In this document: in pieces, positions 17,391 to 25,412 of the stretch
Layout: every line of letters begins with the position of its first letter
Position numbering within the stretch: position 1 is the stretch's first letter
Assembly (NCBI RefSeq): GCF_000737325.1
Contig: NZ_CP011125.1
Coordinates: 4,588,001 to 4,652,000, forward strand
Length of the DNA stretch: 64,000 nucleotides
Reading direction: 5' to 3'
Origin: Sandaracinus amylolyticus
GTDB taxonomy: Bacteria; Myxococcota_A; Polyangia; Polyangiales; Sandaracinaceae
Program-made: the position numbers and the translations under genes
The notes under the pieces: model-generated
The model's input: only the letters and a program-made list of their open reading frames with translations
What the model was told of the DNA's origin: nothing
Databases searched by the model: none

Positions 17391-18167
17391 TCACTCCTCG
17401 CCGGGATCGCCGTCGTTCGGCGTCGCGGGGTCGCCTCCCGGCGTCCCCACGAGCGTTCCGCGCTTCTTCGGGTTCACCCGGAGCTTCGCGGCGAGCACCT
17501 CTTGCTCGGCGAGCGCGTAGAGCGACGAGAGCGCGGGGACCTCGAGCCCGAAGGCGTCGTCGAACGCGTCGATCGCGCTGGTCTTCGCGGCGAGCGCGAC
17601 GTCGGCTTCCTTCGTCTCGCGCTCGATGTCGGCGAGCGCCTTCGAGAGCGCGAGCGCGCTCTCGCCGAGCTCCTGCGCGTAGTCGTCGCGGTCGAGCTTG
17701 GTGCCCTTGCGGCGCGGCTTCGGCAGCTTGATCGACGCATCGAGCAGCGCCGCGCGCGTGGCGTGCGCTTGCTCGGCGAGGACGCTCGGGACGCTCGACG
17801 CGGGCTCGCGCAGGTGCAGCAGCGAGAGCGCCTCCTCGGGGTACGCCGAGAGCACGGTGTTGCGGAGATCGACGTAGACCTCGCGCACCTCGGCGGCGCG
17901 CTCGTCGCGCGCGCTGCGCGGGCCGGCGTCGTCCGCGAGCTCGACGTCGTGGGCGCGGTCGGCGCGCTGCATCGCGTCGGCGCGCGCCGCGATGTCGCGG
18001 CCCATCAGCTGCGCGAGGAGCGCGACGTCGGGCATGCGCTCACCGGGACGAAGGTGCGGGCGCAACCGCGCGGCGATGCGTGTCGCGATCGCGTCCGCGT
18101 TCTGTTCGAGGGAGCCCTGCACCGCGCGCGCCGACGCGATGCGATCCGAGACCATCTTCGATGCCAT
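17391..18167 (-). CDS. Hypothetical helical protein, 258 aa
   Basis: The start is ATG 18165-18167; an ATG four codons later is also possible. The product is soluble, highly charged and almost entirely helical by composition. Its N-terminal region reads RIAARLRPHLRPGERMPDVALLAQLMGRDIAARAD. A central region with Lys/Arg (KLPKPRRKGTKLDRDDYAQ) is followed by a heptad-like segment (SALALSKALADIERETKEADVALAAKTS) and a Pro/Gly/Asp-rich tail. No enzyme motif is present and I recognise no family; a coiled-coil-containing structural protein is plausible. It is divergent from the four-gene cassette, with 65 bp between the starts, and its 3' end abuts the 41-bp repeat array. Confidence 0.7.
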   Translation of the reverse strand: MASKMVSDRIASARAVQGSLEQNADAIATRIAARLRPHLRPGERMPDVALLAQLMGRDIAARADAMQRADRAHDVELADDAGPRSARDERAAEVREVYVDLRNTVLSAYPEEALSLLHLREPASSVPSVLAEQAHATRAALLDASIKLPKPRRKGTKLDRDDYAQELGESALALSKALADIERETKEADVALAAKTSAIDAFDDAFGLEVPALSSLYALAEQEVLAAKLRVNPKKRGTLVGTPGGDPATPNDGDPGEE

Positions 18168-18232
18168 GCGCGCGAGCCTACGCGAGCGATCCGGAGTGAG
18201 GGAGACCGCGCTCGGAGACGGAGGCGCGGCGC

Positions 18233-18589
18233 GTGCTCTTCGTGAGCGCGATGCGAGCGTGGGCGATCGCGATGGCGCTCTGCGCGTGTGGGACGCCGTG
18301 TCAGGACGCGTGGATCGGCGAGAACGGGTGTCCCTCGGAGTGCTACGTGCTGAGCGCGCGCGCCGTCGACGTGGCGCGCGCGTGCACGGTCGAGGAGGAA
18401 GTCTCGATCTGCGCGCGCGCCGATCAGGAGCCGGTGCTCGAGCCGACGTGCGTGGTGGACGAGGAGACGGGCGCGCGATGGTGGGCCGCGTCGGGGGTGT
18501 CGCTGGGCCGGGGATGGCGCGCGTGCACCGACGAGGAAGCGGGCGAGGTCGGCGCGCACCAGGCGTGCGAAGTAGACTCGGGGTCGTGA
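18233..18589 (+). CDS. Small Cys-rich lipoprotein-like protein (first gene of overlapping cassette)
   Basis: The GTG at 18233 has GGAGG 8 nt upstream. The 118-aa product begins with a hydrophobic signal whose end, ALCAC, can serve as a lipobox; an internal ATG at 18251 would give the same mature protein. The mature part has many Cys residues (GTPCQ, GCPSECYV, RACTVEEEV, ICAR, PTCVV, RACTDEE, QACEV), suggesting several disulfides outside the cytoplasm. No family is recognised. Its TGA overlaps the GTG of the next gene (GTGA), the first of three such overlaps, which implies translational coupling. Confidence 0.72.
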   Translation: MLFVSAMRAWAIAMALCACGTPCQDAWIGENGCPSECYVLSARAVDVARACTVEEEVSICARADQEPVLEPTCVVDEETGARWWAASGVSLGRGWRACTDEEAGEVGAHQACEVDSGS

Positions 18590-18705
18590 AGCAGTCACCG
18601 GCGGACCTGCGCTTCGACCCGTTCGCGCTGGCGTTCAGCGTGGTGTTCTTCGCGTGCGCGGGCCTGGCGTACGTGTACCGCGCGGAGATCGCCGCGTGGT
18701 GGTGA
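18586..18705 (+). CDS. 39-aa single-helix membrane peptide
   Basis: The GTG at 18586 overlaps the previous stop and its own stop overlaps the next GTG. The peptide is a short polar N terminus (VKQSPADLRFDPFAL) followed by one transmembrane helix (AFSVVFFACAGLAYVY) and a short tail ending in two Trp. The LRFDPFAL segment just before the helix matches LHFDPRAL in the last gene of the cassette, so the two probably share an origin or membrane partner. It is too short to have been predicted by size alone; the overlaps on both sides are the main evidence that it is expressed. Confidence 0.6.
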   Translation: MKQSPADLRFDPFALAFSVVFFACAGLAYVYRAEIAAWW

Positions 18706-19202
18706 GCGCGGAGGCGCTGCTCGCGCGGATCATCGCGAGCTGGAACCAGGAGGAGGACGTCGGGGCGCGATACGCGGCAAAGGTCGCGGACGTCGGCGCG
18801 ATCCCGCTGATGGTCGCGGCGATGGCGACGAAGTCGACCGCGAAGCCGGTGCACGGCGCGGAGCACGCGACGGCGTTCGTGTGGACGACGCTGGCGTACG
18901 CGGATTGGATCGAGGTGACGCGGCGCGTGCTCGCGCTGCCGCACGCCTGGTACCACCTGATGTGGTTCGCGCTGCGGTACCTGCGCGTCGACTTCGTCGC
19001 GATGGCGCGCGCAGCGGGCGCGAGCGAGGTGGACATCGCCCGGTTCGAGCGAGAGCAGCCGGTGCAGGTGGTGCTGATCGCGCAGCCGGAGGAGGAGTCG
19101 CTCGAGTGGGAGGTGATCGCGGCGACGGGGCGCGATCCGCGCGAGTTGTGGCGCGGGTTGAGAGAGCAGGGGGCGCCCTCAGGGCGCGTGAAGACGCTGT
19201 GA
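18702..19202 (+). CDS. Hypothetical protein, 166 aa (third gene of cassette)
   Basis: The GTG at 18702 overlaps the stop of the 39-aa peptide gene. The cytoplasmic product begins SAEALLARIIASWNQEEDVGARYAAK. It has a central helical region rich in aromatic residues (TLAYADWIEVTRRVLALPHAWYHLMWFALRYLRVDF) and a charged C-terminal part ending RELWRGLREQG. His/Trp-rich helices could bind a ligand or metal, but no known motif is present. No family is recognised. Its stop again overlaps the next GTG, so its level is probably tied to that of its neighbours. Confidence 0.68.
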   Translation: MSAEALLARIIASWNQEEDVGARYAAKVADVGAIPLMVAAMATKSTAKPVHGAEHATAFVWTTLAYADWIEVTRRVLALPHAWYHLMWFALRYLRVDFVAMARAAGASEVDIARFEREQPVQVVLIAQPEEESLEWEVIAATGRDPRELWRGLREQGAPSGRVKTL

Positions 19203-19708
19203 GCGAAGAGGGCGGGCCCGAGCACGAACGTGGCGGCGGACTGCACTTCGATCCGCGTGCGCTCGTGATCGCGCTGGTCGCGGTCGCTGCCCTGCTCGCG
19301 TATGCGGTGCACCACGAGAGCGAGCTGCGAGCGGGGCGGACGCCCGCTGCGCTGCGTACCGACGAGCGGGGGCTGGATGCGCTGAGCGCGTCGATTGGCG
19401 CCGAGGTCTTGGCCTTCGAAGACGATGACGGAGTCCCGATCCGCGTCTTGGTGCGGGAGGAGGCGCCGGGCGACTACGTGCTCGTCGCGTACCGCCGGCG
19501 CGGGGACGCGTTCGAGCGGTTCGGGCAGACGTGGTTCCCGACGGGGTTCGATCGCCCGCGGATCGCGGGCGATCCTCCGCGGCTCGAGATGCGGGAGCGC
19601 GGGACGGGCGCGGTGCTCGTGATGCGGATCGAAGGCGACGAGGTCGATCTCGTCGCGCGCGACGGCGACGTCGAGATGGTCGAGCTGCCCGCGCCAGTTC
19701 CGCCGTGA
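19199..19708 (+). CDS. Membrane-anchored hypothetical protein, 169 aa (last gene of cassette)
   Basis: The GTG at 19199 overlaps the previous stop. The product has a charged N terminus with GGGLHFDPRAL, one transmembrane helix (VIALVAVAALLAYAV) and an extracytoplasmic domain of about 125 residues. That domain is strand-rich with regular charged segments (EVLAFEDDDGVPIRVLVREEAPGDYVLVAYRRRG) and ends in a Pro-rich tail. The family is unknown. The stop lies only 6 bp from the stop of the converging gene at 19715, with no hairpin between, so the transcripts may overlap. Confidence 0.7.
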   Translation: MSEEGGPEHERGGGLHFDPRALVIALVAVAALLAYAVHHESELRAGRTPAALRTDERGLDALSASIGAEVLAFEDDDGVPIRVLVREEAPGDYVLVAYRRRGDAFERFGQTWFPTGFDRPRIAGDPPRLEMRERGTGAVLVMRIEGDEVDLVARDGDVEMVELPAPVPP

Positions 19709-19714
19709 CCGCGC

Positions 19715-20263
19715 TCAGTCGAAGTGACGCAGCGCGCCGAGTAGTCGGTCGCGCGCATCGGTCTCGGCGCGCTGCCACGCGAGACCGAGCAGGCGTCGCG
19801 CCAGCGCGACGCACGGGTCGTTCCTCTCGCAAGCGCGACGGAACCAGCGACGCGTGGCGGTCTCGAGCTCGATGATCATCCCGTCGATGCACACGACATT
19901 CGGACCGTGCTCGATCACCTCGGGCAGCGCGCTGCGCGCGTGCACGTCGCGCGCGAGGGCGTCCGCTCCGCTGAGCACGAAGCGCTCGCGGAGGAGCTGC
20001 GGCGCGATCCAGTCATCGGCTCGATCCGGGCGCGTCGTGCCGAACCGGCGGGCATGGAAGCAGCCGTACGCCGAGCGGTCGAGCGTGTGCGCGGTGACCG
20101 TCGCCCGGCTCTCGTCGTCGCGCTCGATGACGAGCGCGATCTCAGTGGCGAATGTCGGTCGATAGACGAGTCGCACGATCGTGCGGGTCCCCAGTGCCGG
20201 TAGCGCCAGTGTCTCGCGCAGGAATGCGTCGAAATCGCCCAAGAAGGTGTCGCTCGAGCGCAT
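19715..20263 (-). CDS. Hypothetical protein, 182 aa
   Basis: This begins at ATG 20261-20263 and encodes a soluble protein with no signal peptide. It has an N-terminal helix (SSDTFLGDFDAFLRETLALP), a strand-rich core (TIVRLVYRPTFATEIALVIER, PNVVCIDGMIIELE) and a helical C terminus. There is no enzyme motif I can name. It is the gene downstream of the lipoprotein at 20284 on the same strand (20-bp gap), so they may form a two-gene unit. Base composition is slightly less GC-biased than in the neighbours. Confidence 0.66.
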   Translation of the reverse strand: MRSSDTFLGDFDAFLRETLALPALGTRTIVRLVYRPTFATEIALVIERDDESRATVTAHTLDRSAYGCFHARRFGTTRPDRADDWIAPQLLRERFVLSGADALARDVHARSALPEVIEHGPNVVCIDGMIIELETATRRWFRRACERNDPCVALARRLLGLAWQRAETDARDRLLGALRHFD

Positions 20264-20283
20264 CGCGTCGCATCGTACGCGCG

Positions 20284-20862
20284 TCAGTTGGCGACGGGAT
20301 GCAGCAGCTGCCCGGGAGGGGTCCCCGGCGGCACGTCGATCACACCGATCGCAGCACTGATGCACTGGTCGATGGTGAGGTCCGACACGCCACGGGCGCC
20401 GAGTGCCACGCTGGTCGAGCTTGCTGCTCCCCAGCGAGCCTCGACGGCCACGGGCGCGTCCGTGCAGACGAGGATCGCACTTGCGCGCTCGGCGATTCGC
20501 GCGCGGACCGTTGCGGCGAACAGGCTCTCGGACTGAGGAGTTTGGGTTGCTACCTCGCGGCACCCTGCATCACCGCGCTCCGCGGGAGCTGCTGGCGTCT
20601 GGTCGATCCACGCGTGTCCCTCGGTTCCGCCGAGATCCTGATACACGCGCCGCTCGCCGCAGACGTCCATCTCGACGATTCGCGAGTAGCCGTTCTGCGA
20701 GTGGTCGTTGACGATCGCGATCTGCTCGCGCGGGCACGAGTGCCGGATCGACGCAGTCTGGGTAACGGCCGAGCGCCAGTCGTAGAGCGACATGACGCAT
20801 CCGGCGAGCACGAGTGAGGACGCTGCGGTCAATCCCGCGACCACGTAACTGCCTGGTCTCAT
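20284..20862 (-). CDS. Lipoprotein of unknown function, paralog of 16149-16745
   Basis: The 192-aa product starts at ATG 20860-20862 with the lipoprotein signal ending SLVLAGC. It then repeats the layout of the other copy: YDWR near the anchor, HSCPREQI, MDVCGERRVYQD, WIDQTP, a variable linker, ILVCTD, and DQCISAAIGVIDVPPGTPPG at the C terminus. The linker here is shorter and carries one extra Cys. Conservation of all four main Cys in both copies points to a disulfide-stabilised extracytoplasmic fold. The two copies flank the unknown gene block at 16778-20263, as if by an old duplication. Function is not known. Confidence 0.8.
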   Translation of the reverse strand: MRPGSYVVAGLTAASSLVLAGCVMSLYDWRSAVTQTASIRHSCPREQIAIVNDHSQNGYSRIVEMDVCGERRVYQDLGGTEGHAWIDQTPAAPAERGDAGCREVATQTPQSESLFAATVRARIAERASAILVCTDAPVAVEARWGAASSTSVALGARGVSDLTIDQCISAAIGVIDVPPGTPPGQLLHPVAN

Positions 20863-20933
20863 TTGGCCGCGAAGCTATCAGCGCCCTCGGGCGCGAACGA
20901 GTCGAAAACGACCGAGATCTTCGCGTCTCGGCG

Positions 20934-21656
20934 TCAGCCCTCGCGGAGCTTCGCGATCGCGTCGACCGCGTCGAGCTCGAACGTCCACTTCCCGCGTCGC
21001 GTCTCCTTCGCGAGCGAGCGGTGGAGCACGTCGAGGAACCTCTTCCGCGGCCAGTCCTCGGCGCCGAAGCGCTCGAGGTGCTCGGTGTGGACCTGGCAGT
21101 CGACGAGGTCGTAGCCCCAGTGCACCAGGTTGCCGAGCAGCGTCGCGAACGCGAGCTTCGATGCGTCGGGCGCCTCCGCGAACATCGACTCGCCGAAGAA
21201 CATCCCGCCGAGCGACACGCCGTAGAGGCCGCCCGCGAGCACGCCGTTCATCCAGCACTCGATGCTGTGCGCGTAGCCGAGCTCGAAGAGGCGCTCGTAG
21301 CCGCGCACCATCTCGCGCGTGATCCACGTGCCGCGCTGACCGGGGCGATACGCGCGCTTGCACCCGGTGATCACCTGCGTGAACGCGGTGTCGCAGCGGA
21401 TCTCGAAGTCTCCCTTCTTCGCGCGCTTGCGCAGCGAGCGCGGGACGTGCGCGCTCGACGGCTCGAGCACGAAGCGGGGCTCGGGCGAGAACCACAGGAG
21501 CGGCATGCCCTCGCTGGGCCAGGGGAAGATCCCCTGCGCGTATGCGAGCAGCAGCCGCTCCGGGCTCAGATCGCCGCCGATGGCTACGACGCCCTCGGGC
21601 GAAGCGCCCTCGGGCGGCGGGAACACCAGCTCTTTCGTCAGCAGATAGACCGGCAC
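20934..21656 (-). CDS. aat: Leucyl/phenylalanyl-tRNA-protein transferase
   Basis: The 240-aa enzyme transfers Leu or Phe from aminoacyl-tRNA to proteins with N-terminal Lys or Arg, marking them for ClpS-ClpAP. Family motifs are clear: VAIGGDLSPERLLLAYAQGIFPW near the N terminus, LLWFSPEPR, RGTWI, and the GGLYGVSLGGMFFGESMF core. DCQVHTEHLERFGA lies towards the C terminus. Its start is 16 bp after the clpA stop, so it is the last gene of a clpS-clpA-aat unit whose products form one pathway. Length is standard. Confidence 0.96.
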   Translation of the reverse strand: MPVYLLTKELVFPPPEGASPEGVVAIGGDLSPERLLLAYAQGIFPWPSEGMPLLWFSPEPRFVLEPSSAHVPRSLRKRAKKGDFEIRCDTAFTQVITGCKRAYRPGQRGTWITREMVRGYERLFELGYAHSIECWMNGVLAGGLYGVSLGGMFFGESMFAEAPDASKLAFATLLGNLVHWGYDLVDCQVHTEHLERFGAEDWPRKRFLDVLHRSLAKETRRGKWTFELDAVDAIAKLREG

Positions 21657-21672
21657 GGACGGGCCGTGACGA

Positions 21673-24003
21673 TCATGCTTCGATGGTCGTCTTCACGTCG
21701 ACGAACTTCGGCGCGACGGTCGTCTCGCCGTCCTTCTCGACCACGTCGAAGACCACCGTGCCGCCTTCCTTGAGCGGCCCGAAGAGCAGCGCCTCCGCGA
21801 GCGGCTTCTTGAGGAACTGCTCGACGGTGCGGCCCATCGGACGCGCGCCGAACGCGGGGTCGTAGCCCTTGTCGGCGAGCCACTCGCGCGCTGCGCTCGT
21901 GAGCTCGAGCTCGATCTTCTTCTCCGCGATCTGCGCGCGAAGAAGGCCGACCTCCTTGTCGACGACCTTGAGGATCACGTCGCGCGAGAGCCCGCCGAAG
22001 AGCACCCACGCGTCGAGCCGGTTGCGGAACTCGGGCGAGAACGTGCGCTCGATCGCCTGCTTCGCCTTGCTGAGATCCGCGCCTTCCACGCCCGCGCCGA
22101 AGCCGAGCGCGCGCTTCGCCATGTCCTGCGCGCCCGCGTTGGTCGTCATGATGAGCACGACGTTGCGGAAATCCGCCTTGCGACCGTTGTTGTCGGTCAG
22201 CGTCGCGTGGTCCATCACCTGGAGCAGCACGTTGAAGAGATCGGGGTGCGCCTTCTCGATCTCGTCGAGCAGCAGCACGGCGTACGGCTGCTTGCGGATC
22301 GCGTCGGTGAGCAGGCCGCCCTGATCGAACCCGACGTAGCCCGGCGGCGCGCCGATGAGGCGCGAGACGGTGTGGCGCTCCTGGTACTCGCTCATGTCGA
22401 AGCGGATGAGCTCGACGCCGAGCGTCTTCGCGAGCTGCCGCGCCAGCTCGGTCTTGCCGACGCCGGTGGGGCCGCTGAAGAGGAAGTTGCCGATCGGCTT
22501 GTCGCCGGTGCGCAGGCCCGCGCGCGACAGCTTGATCGCGCTCGCGATCTTCGCGATCGCGTCGTCCTGTCCGTACACGACGCGCTTGAGGTCCGCCTCG
22601 ATGTCGCGCAGGCGCTCCTGCTCGCCCGCCGAGACGGTCTTCTCGGGGATGCGCGCCATCTTCGCGACCACGCGCTCGATGTCGCGGAGCGTGACCTCGC
22701 GGGTGCGCTCGTTGCGCATGCGATCCTGCGCGCCCGCCTCGTCGATGACGTCGATCGCCTTGTCCGGCAGGAGCCGCTCGACGATGTGCTTCGCCGAGAG
22801 CTTCACCGAGGCCTCGATCGTGCCCGGCAGGTACTTCACGCCGTGGTGCTCTTCGTAGCGAGAGCGCAGCCCCTCGAGGATGAGGATCGAGTCGTCGATG
22901 CTGGGCTCGCCGATGTCGATCTTCTGGAAGCGGCGCGCGAGCGCGCGGTCGCGCTCGAAGCTGCCCTTGTACTCCTGGAACGTCGTGCTGCCGATGCAGC
23001 GCAGCTTCCCGCTCGCGAGCGCGGGCTTGAGGATGTTCGACGCGTCCATCGACGAGCCGGTCGTCGCGCCGGCGCCGACGATCGTGTGGATCTCGTCGAT
23101 GAAGAGGATCGCGTCCTCGTGCTCCTGGAGCTTCTTGATGACGCCCTTGAGGCGCTCCTCGAACTGGCCGCGGTACTTCGTGCCCGCGAGCAGCGAGCCC
23201 ATGTCGAGCGAGTAGATCGTCGCGCCGCGCAGCACCTCGGGGACCTTGCCCTCGACGATGTGCAGCGCGAGGCCCTCGGCGATCGCCGTCTTGCCGACGC
23301 CCGGCTCACCGACGAACACCGGGTTGTTCTTGCGGCGCCGGCAGAGCACCTGGATGGTGCGCTCGAGCTCGAGGTCGCGACCGATCAGCGGATCGATGCG
23401 GCCCTCGCGCGCCTCGGCGTTGAGATCGACGGTGTAGGCCTTGAGCGGATCGCGCGCGGCGCCGCCGCCTTCCTCGTCCTCGTCGCCGAGGCCCGCGTCG
23501 TCGCTCTCGTCCTCTTCCCCTTCTCCGAAAGACCCAGCGCCCGACGCGTCGCCCTCGGGGCCGGCGCCGTGGCTCACGTAGCGCTTGAGATCGAACTGCG
23601 AGACGCCCTGCTGCGAGAGCAGGTAGACCGCCTGCGAGTCGCGCTCGTGGAAGAGCTGCACGAGCACGCTTCCGCCGTCGATCTGCTTCATCTCGGACGA
23701 GATCGCGTGGATCGCGGCGCGCTGGAGCACGCGCTCGACGGCGATGGTCTGGTGCGGCTGGAGCTCGTCGCCGTCCTCGTCGGGCACGGCCTCGAGGTGG
23801 TTCTCGAGCCACTCGGCGAGCGACTTGCGGAGCTTGTGTCGGTTCGCGCGACAGGCGTCCAGCGCCTTCGCGGCCTTGGGGTCATCACACAGCGCGAGCA
23901 GCAGGTGCTCGAGCGTCACGAACTCGTGCCGCATGCGACGAGCCTCTTCGTAGGCCTTGCGCAGCGTCGCCTGCAGCTCCTTCGCGATCATCGGAGTGGC
24001 CAT
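21673..24003 (-). CDS. clpA: ClpA, ATPase subunit of the ClpAP protease
   Basis: The 776-aa protein has the ClpA order: an N domain (residues 1-150, containing [13 protein letters not shown]) that binds ClpS; an acidic linker at about 150-185; a first AAA module with GEPGVGKT and a DEIHT Walker B; and a second module with GPTGVGKT and [15 protein letters not shown]. It unfolds substrates and feeds them to the ClpP peptidase. No clpP gene is in this window. The IGF/LGF-type loop that would contact ClpP seems to be represented by the RALGFG segment. It lies 59 bp downstream of clpS and 16 bp upstream of aat. Confidence 0.96.
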   Translation of the reverse strand: MATPMIAKELQATLRKAYEEARRMRHEFVTLEHLLLALCDDPKAAKALDACRANRHKLRKSLAEWLENHLEAVPDEDGDELQPHQTIAVERVLQRAAIHAISSEMKQIDGGSVLVQLFHERDSQAVYLLSQQGVSQFDLKRYVSHGAGPEGDASGAGSFGEGEEDESDDAGLGDEDEEGGGAARDPLKAYTVDLNAEAREGRIDPLIGRDLELERTIQVLCRRRKNNPVFVGEPGVGKTAIAEGLALHIVEGKVPEVLRGATIYSLDMGSLLAGTKYRGQFEERLKGVIKKLQEHEDAILFIDEIHTIVGAGATTGSSMDASNILKPALASGKLRCIGSTTFQEYKGSFERDRALARRFQKIDIGEPSIDDSILILEGLRSRYEEHHGVKYLPGTIEASVKLSAKHIVERLLPDKAIDVIDEAGAQDRMRNERTREVTLRDIERVVAKMARIPEKTVSAGEQERLRDIEADLKRVVYGQDDAIAKIASAIKLSRAGLRTGDKPIGNFLFSGPTGVGKTELARQLAKTLGVELIRFDMSEYQERHTVSRLIGAPPGYVGFDQGGLLTDAIRKQPYAVLLLDEIEKAHPDLFNVLLQVMDHATLTDNNGRKADFRNVVLIMTTNAGAQDMAKRALGFGAGVEGADLSKAKQAIERTFSPEFRNRLDAWVLFGGLSRDVILKVVDKEVGLLRAQIAEKKIELELTSAAREWLADKGYDPAFGARPMGRTVEQFLKKPLAEALLFGPLKEGGTVVFDVVEKDGETTVAPKFVDVKTTIEA

Positions 24004-24062
24004 CGTTCTCCTGAGGCTTCTTCTCTAAGGCGGCGGTCTCGTTCGTCGATGCGCGCCGACCT

Positions 24063-24404
24063 CTACTTCTTGTCGCCGTCGTCGTCCTCTTCGGGCTCCA
24101 TCGAGAGACGCAGCGGGTACTCGCGCTCCTTGGCGAGCCGCTCGACGATCGCGATCTTGGTCTCCGCGACCTCGCGCGTGAACACTCCCGCGACGCCGAC
24201 GCCGTTGTAGTGGACGTGCAGCATCACGCGGACCGCCTCCGCGTCGGTGTGGCGGAACACGGACTTGAGGACTTCGACGACGAATTCGCGCGTCGTGTAG
24301 TCGTCGTTGTGAAGCAGCACGCGGTACATGCGCGGCCGCTGCACCTTCTTCTCGGACCGCGTCTCGGTGATGACGCCGGAGTCGGGATCGAAGGGATCTG
24401 CCAC
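24063..24404 (-). CDS. clpS: ClpS, N-degron adaptor of ClpA
   Basis: The 113-aa protein starts at a GTG (24402-24404) with GAGGAG 4 nt upstream. It has a disordered acidic N terminus and the ClpS core: MYRVLLHNDDYTTREFVVEVL with the Asn-Asp of the N-end-residue pocket, HYNGVGVAGVFTREVAETK, and an acidic C-terminal tail (EPEEDDDGDKK). ClpS binds proteins with N-terminal Leu, Phe, Tyr or Trp and delivers them to ClpA. It heads the clpS-clpA-aat unit, so recognition, unfolding and tagging genes are expressed together. Confidence 0.96.
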   Translation of the reverse strand: MADPFDPDSGVITETRSEKKVQRPRMYRVLLHNDDYTTREFVVEVLKSVFRHTDAEAVRVMLHVHYNGVGVAGVFTREVAETKIAIVERLAKEREYPLRLSMEPEEDDDGDKK

Positions 24405-24515
24405 GGTCTCCTCGCGAAAAAAGCGAGAGCGAGTGTAACCGGTGGCGAGCGCCGCGCACCGTCCTCGCAGCATCGTTCCCGCCGCGGCGGCTCGCCATGC
24501 CGCTGTGAGCGGGGC

Positions 24516-24980
24516 TTACCTGCCCGAACGGTCGGTCGCGGAGGTGGACGCGCGCCACGCCGCGCAGATCGCGTCGGCGAGATCGTAGACCGAGGCGCCG
24601 CGGAACATGGGCTCGATGCGCAGCGGATCGCCGTCGCGGCGCGTGATGCGGACGTCGAGGCGATCCTCGTCGACCGCGACGTCGGAGACGTCGGACCACG
24701 GGAGCTCGATCGTGGTCGCGCCGTCGGCGAGGCGGAGCGCGTCGGGCTCGAGCCGGAGCGAGACGGTGCCGCGCGCGCGACGCCGAGAGCGGCCCACGAG
24801 CGCGACCCAGCCGGCGCACGCCGCGAGCCCGGCGACGGAGAAGAGCAGTCCGACCCAGTTGCGCAGGGCGAGCGCGAGCCCGCCGACGGAGAGCAGCACG
24901 ACCACGATGCCGACCGAGCGGAGCAGCGCGGCGCTGCGCTCGTTGTAGGTGTCGTGCTCGAACGTGCGGTACGGGGTCAT
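24516..24980 (-). CDS. Small membrane protein with PH-like cytoplasmic domain
   Basis: The 154-aa product starts at ATG 24978-24980. After a short cytoplasmic N terminus it has two adjacent transmembrane helices (SVGIVVVLLSVGGLALAL and LLFSVAGLAACAGWVALV). A strand-rich domain of about 80 residues follows (TVSLRLEPDALRLADG, IELPWSDVSDVAVDEDRLDVRI). This double helix plus strand pattern is that of bacterial PH-domain membrane proteins; the assignment rests on pattern only. Its stop is 111 bp before the clpS start on the same strand, and the next gene upstream begins its stop 10 bp away, so it may share a transcript with the lipoprotein at 24991. Confidence 0.65.
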   Translation of the reverse strand: MTPYRTFEHDTYNERSAALLRSVGIVVVLLSVGGLALALRNWVGLLFSVAGLAACAGWVALVGRSRRRARGTVSLRLEPDALRLADGATTIELPWSDVSDVAVDEDRLDVRITRRDGDPLRIEPMFRGASVYDLADAICAAWRASTSATDRSGR

Positions 24981-24990
24981 GGCGGAGACG

Positions 24991-25398
24991 TCAGAAGACG
25001 ACCACCCGCGCGAAGTAGTTCCCGTTCGTGTCGTTCCACACGACGACGTGCTCCTCGTTCGAGACCTCGATGCGCGCGAGGTCACCGGCAGCGAGCGCAG
25101 GCGTGCGCCCGTCCTCGGTGAACGAGAGATAGACGAGCACGCCGTTGGGCGCGCGACCGAGATCGTGATCGACCTGGATGCGGACGCGACCGGGGTAGGG
25201 GATCCAGCGGTCGTCCTCGGAGTCGAGCGGCGCGCTCGCCCACGAGCGCACTTCACCGGTGGTCGCGTCGACGTCGACGACCTGCTGCGCCAGCAGCGGA
25301 TCGGTGAGCGGGATGAAGACGATCTCACCCGGTGGGGTGAGCCCGCATCCCGCGAGCACGAGCGTCGCGAGCGCGAAGCGAAGAAGCACGGTGCGCAT
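24991..25398 (-). CDS. Lipoprotein of unknown function, 135 aa
   Basis: The ATG at 25396-25398 is followed by a lipoprotein signal ending in TLVLAGC, then a short Pro-rich segment and a strand-rich domain (IVFIPLTDPLL, RVRIQVDHDLG, NGVLVYLSFTEDG, EEHVVVWNDTNGNYFARVVVF). A small beta-sandwich is likely. No family is recognised. It sits between the PH-like membrane protein (10 bp downstream) and the tetrapyrrole methyltransferase/synthase gene (14 bp upstream), so all three may be co-transcribed; no functional link to haem synthesis is evident. Confidence 0.72.
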   Translation of the reverse strand: MRTVLLRFALATLVLAGCGLTPPGEIVFIPLTDPLLAQQVVDVDATTGEVRSWASAPLDSEDDRWIPYPGRVRIQVDHDLGRAPNGVLVYLSFTEDGRTPALAAGDLARIEVSNEEHVVVWNDTNGNYFARVVVF

Positions 25399-25412
25399 CT
25401 GCGTGGAGGCTC

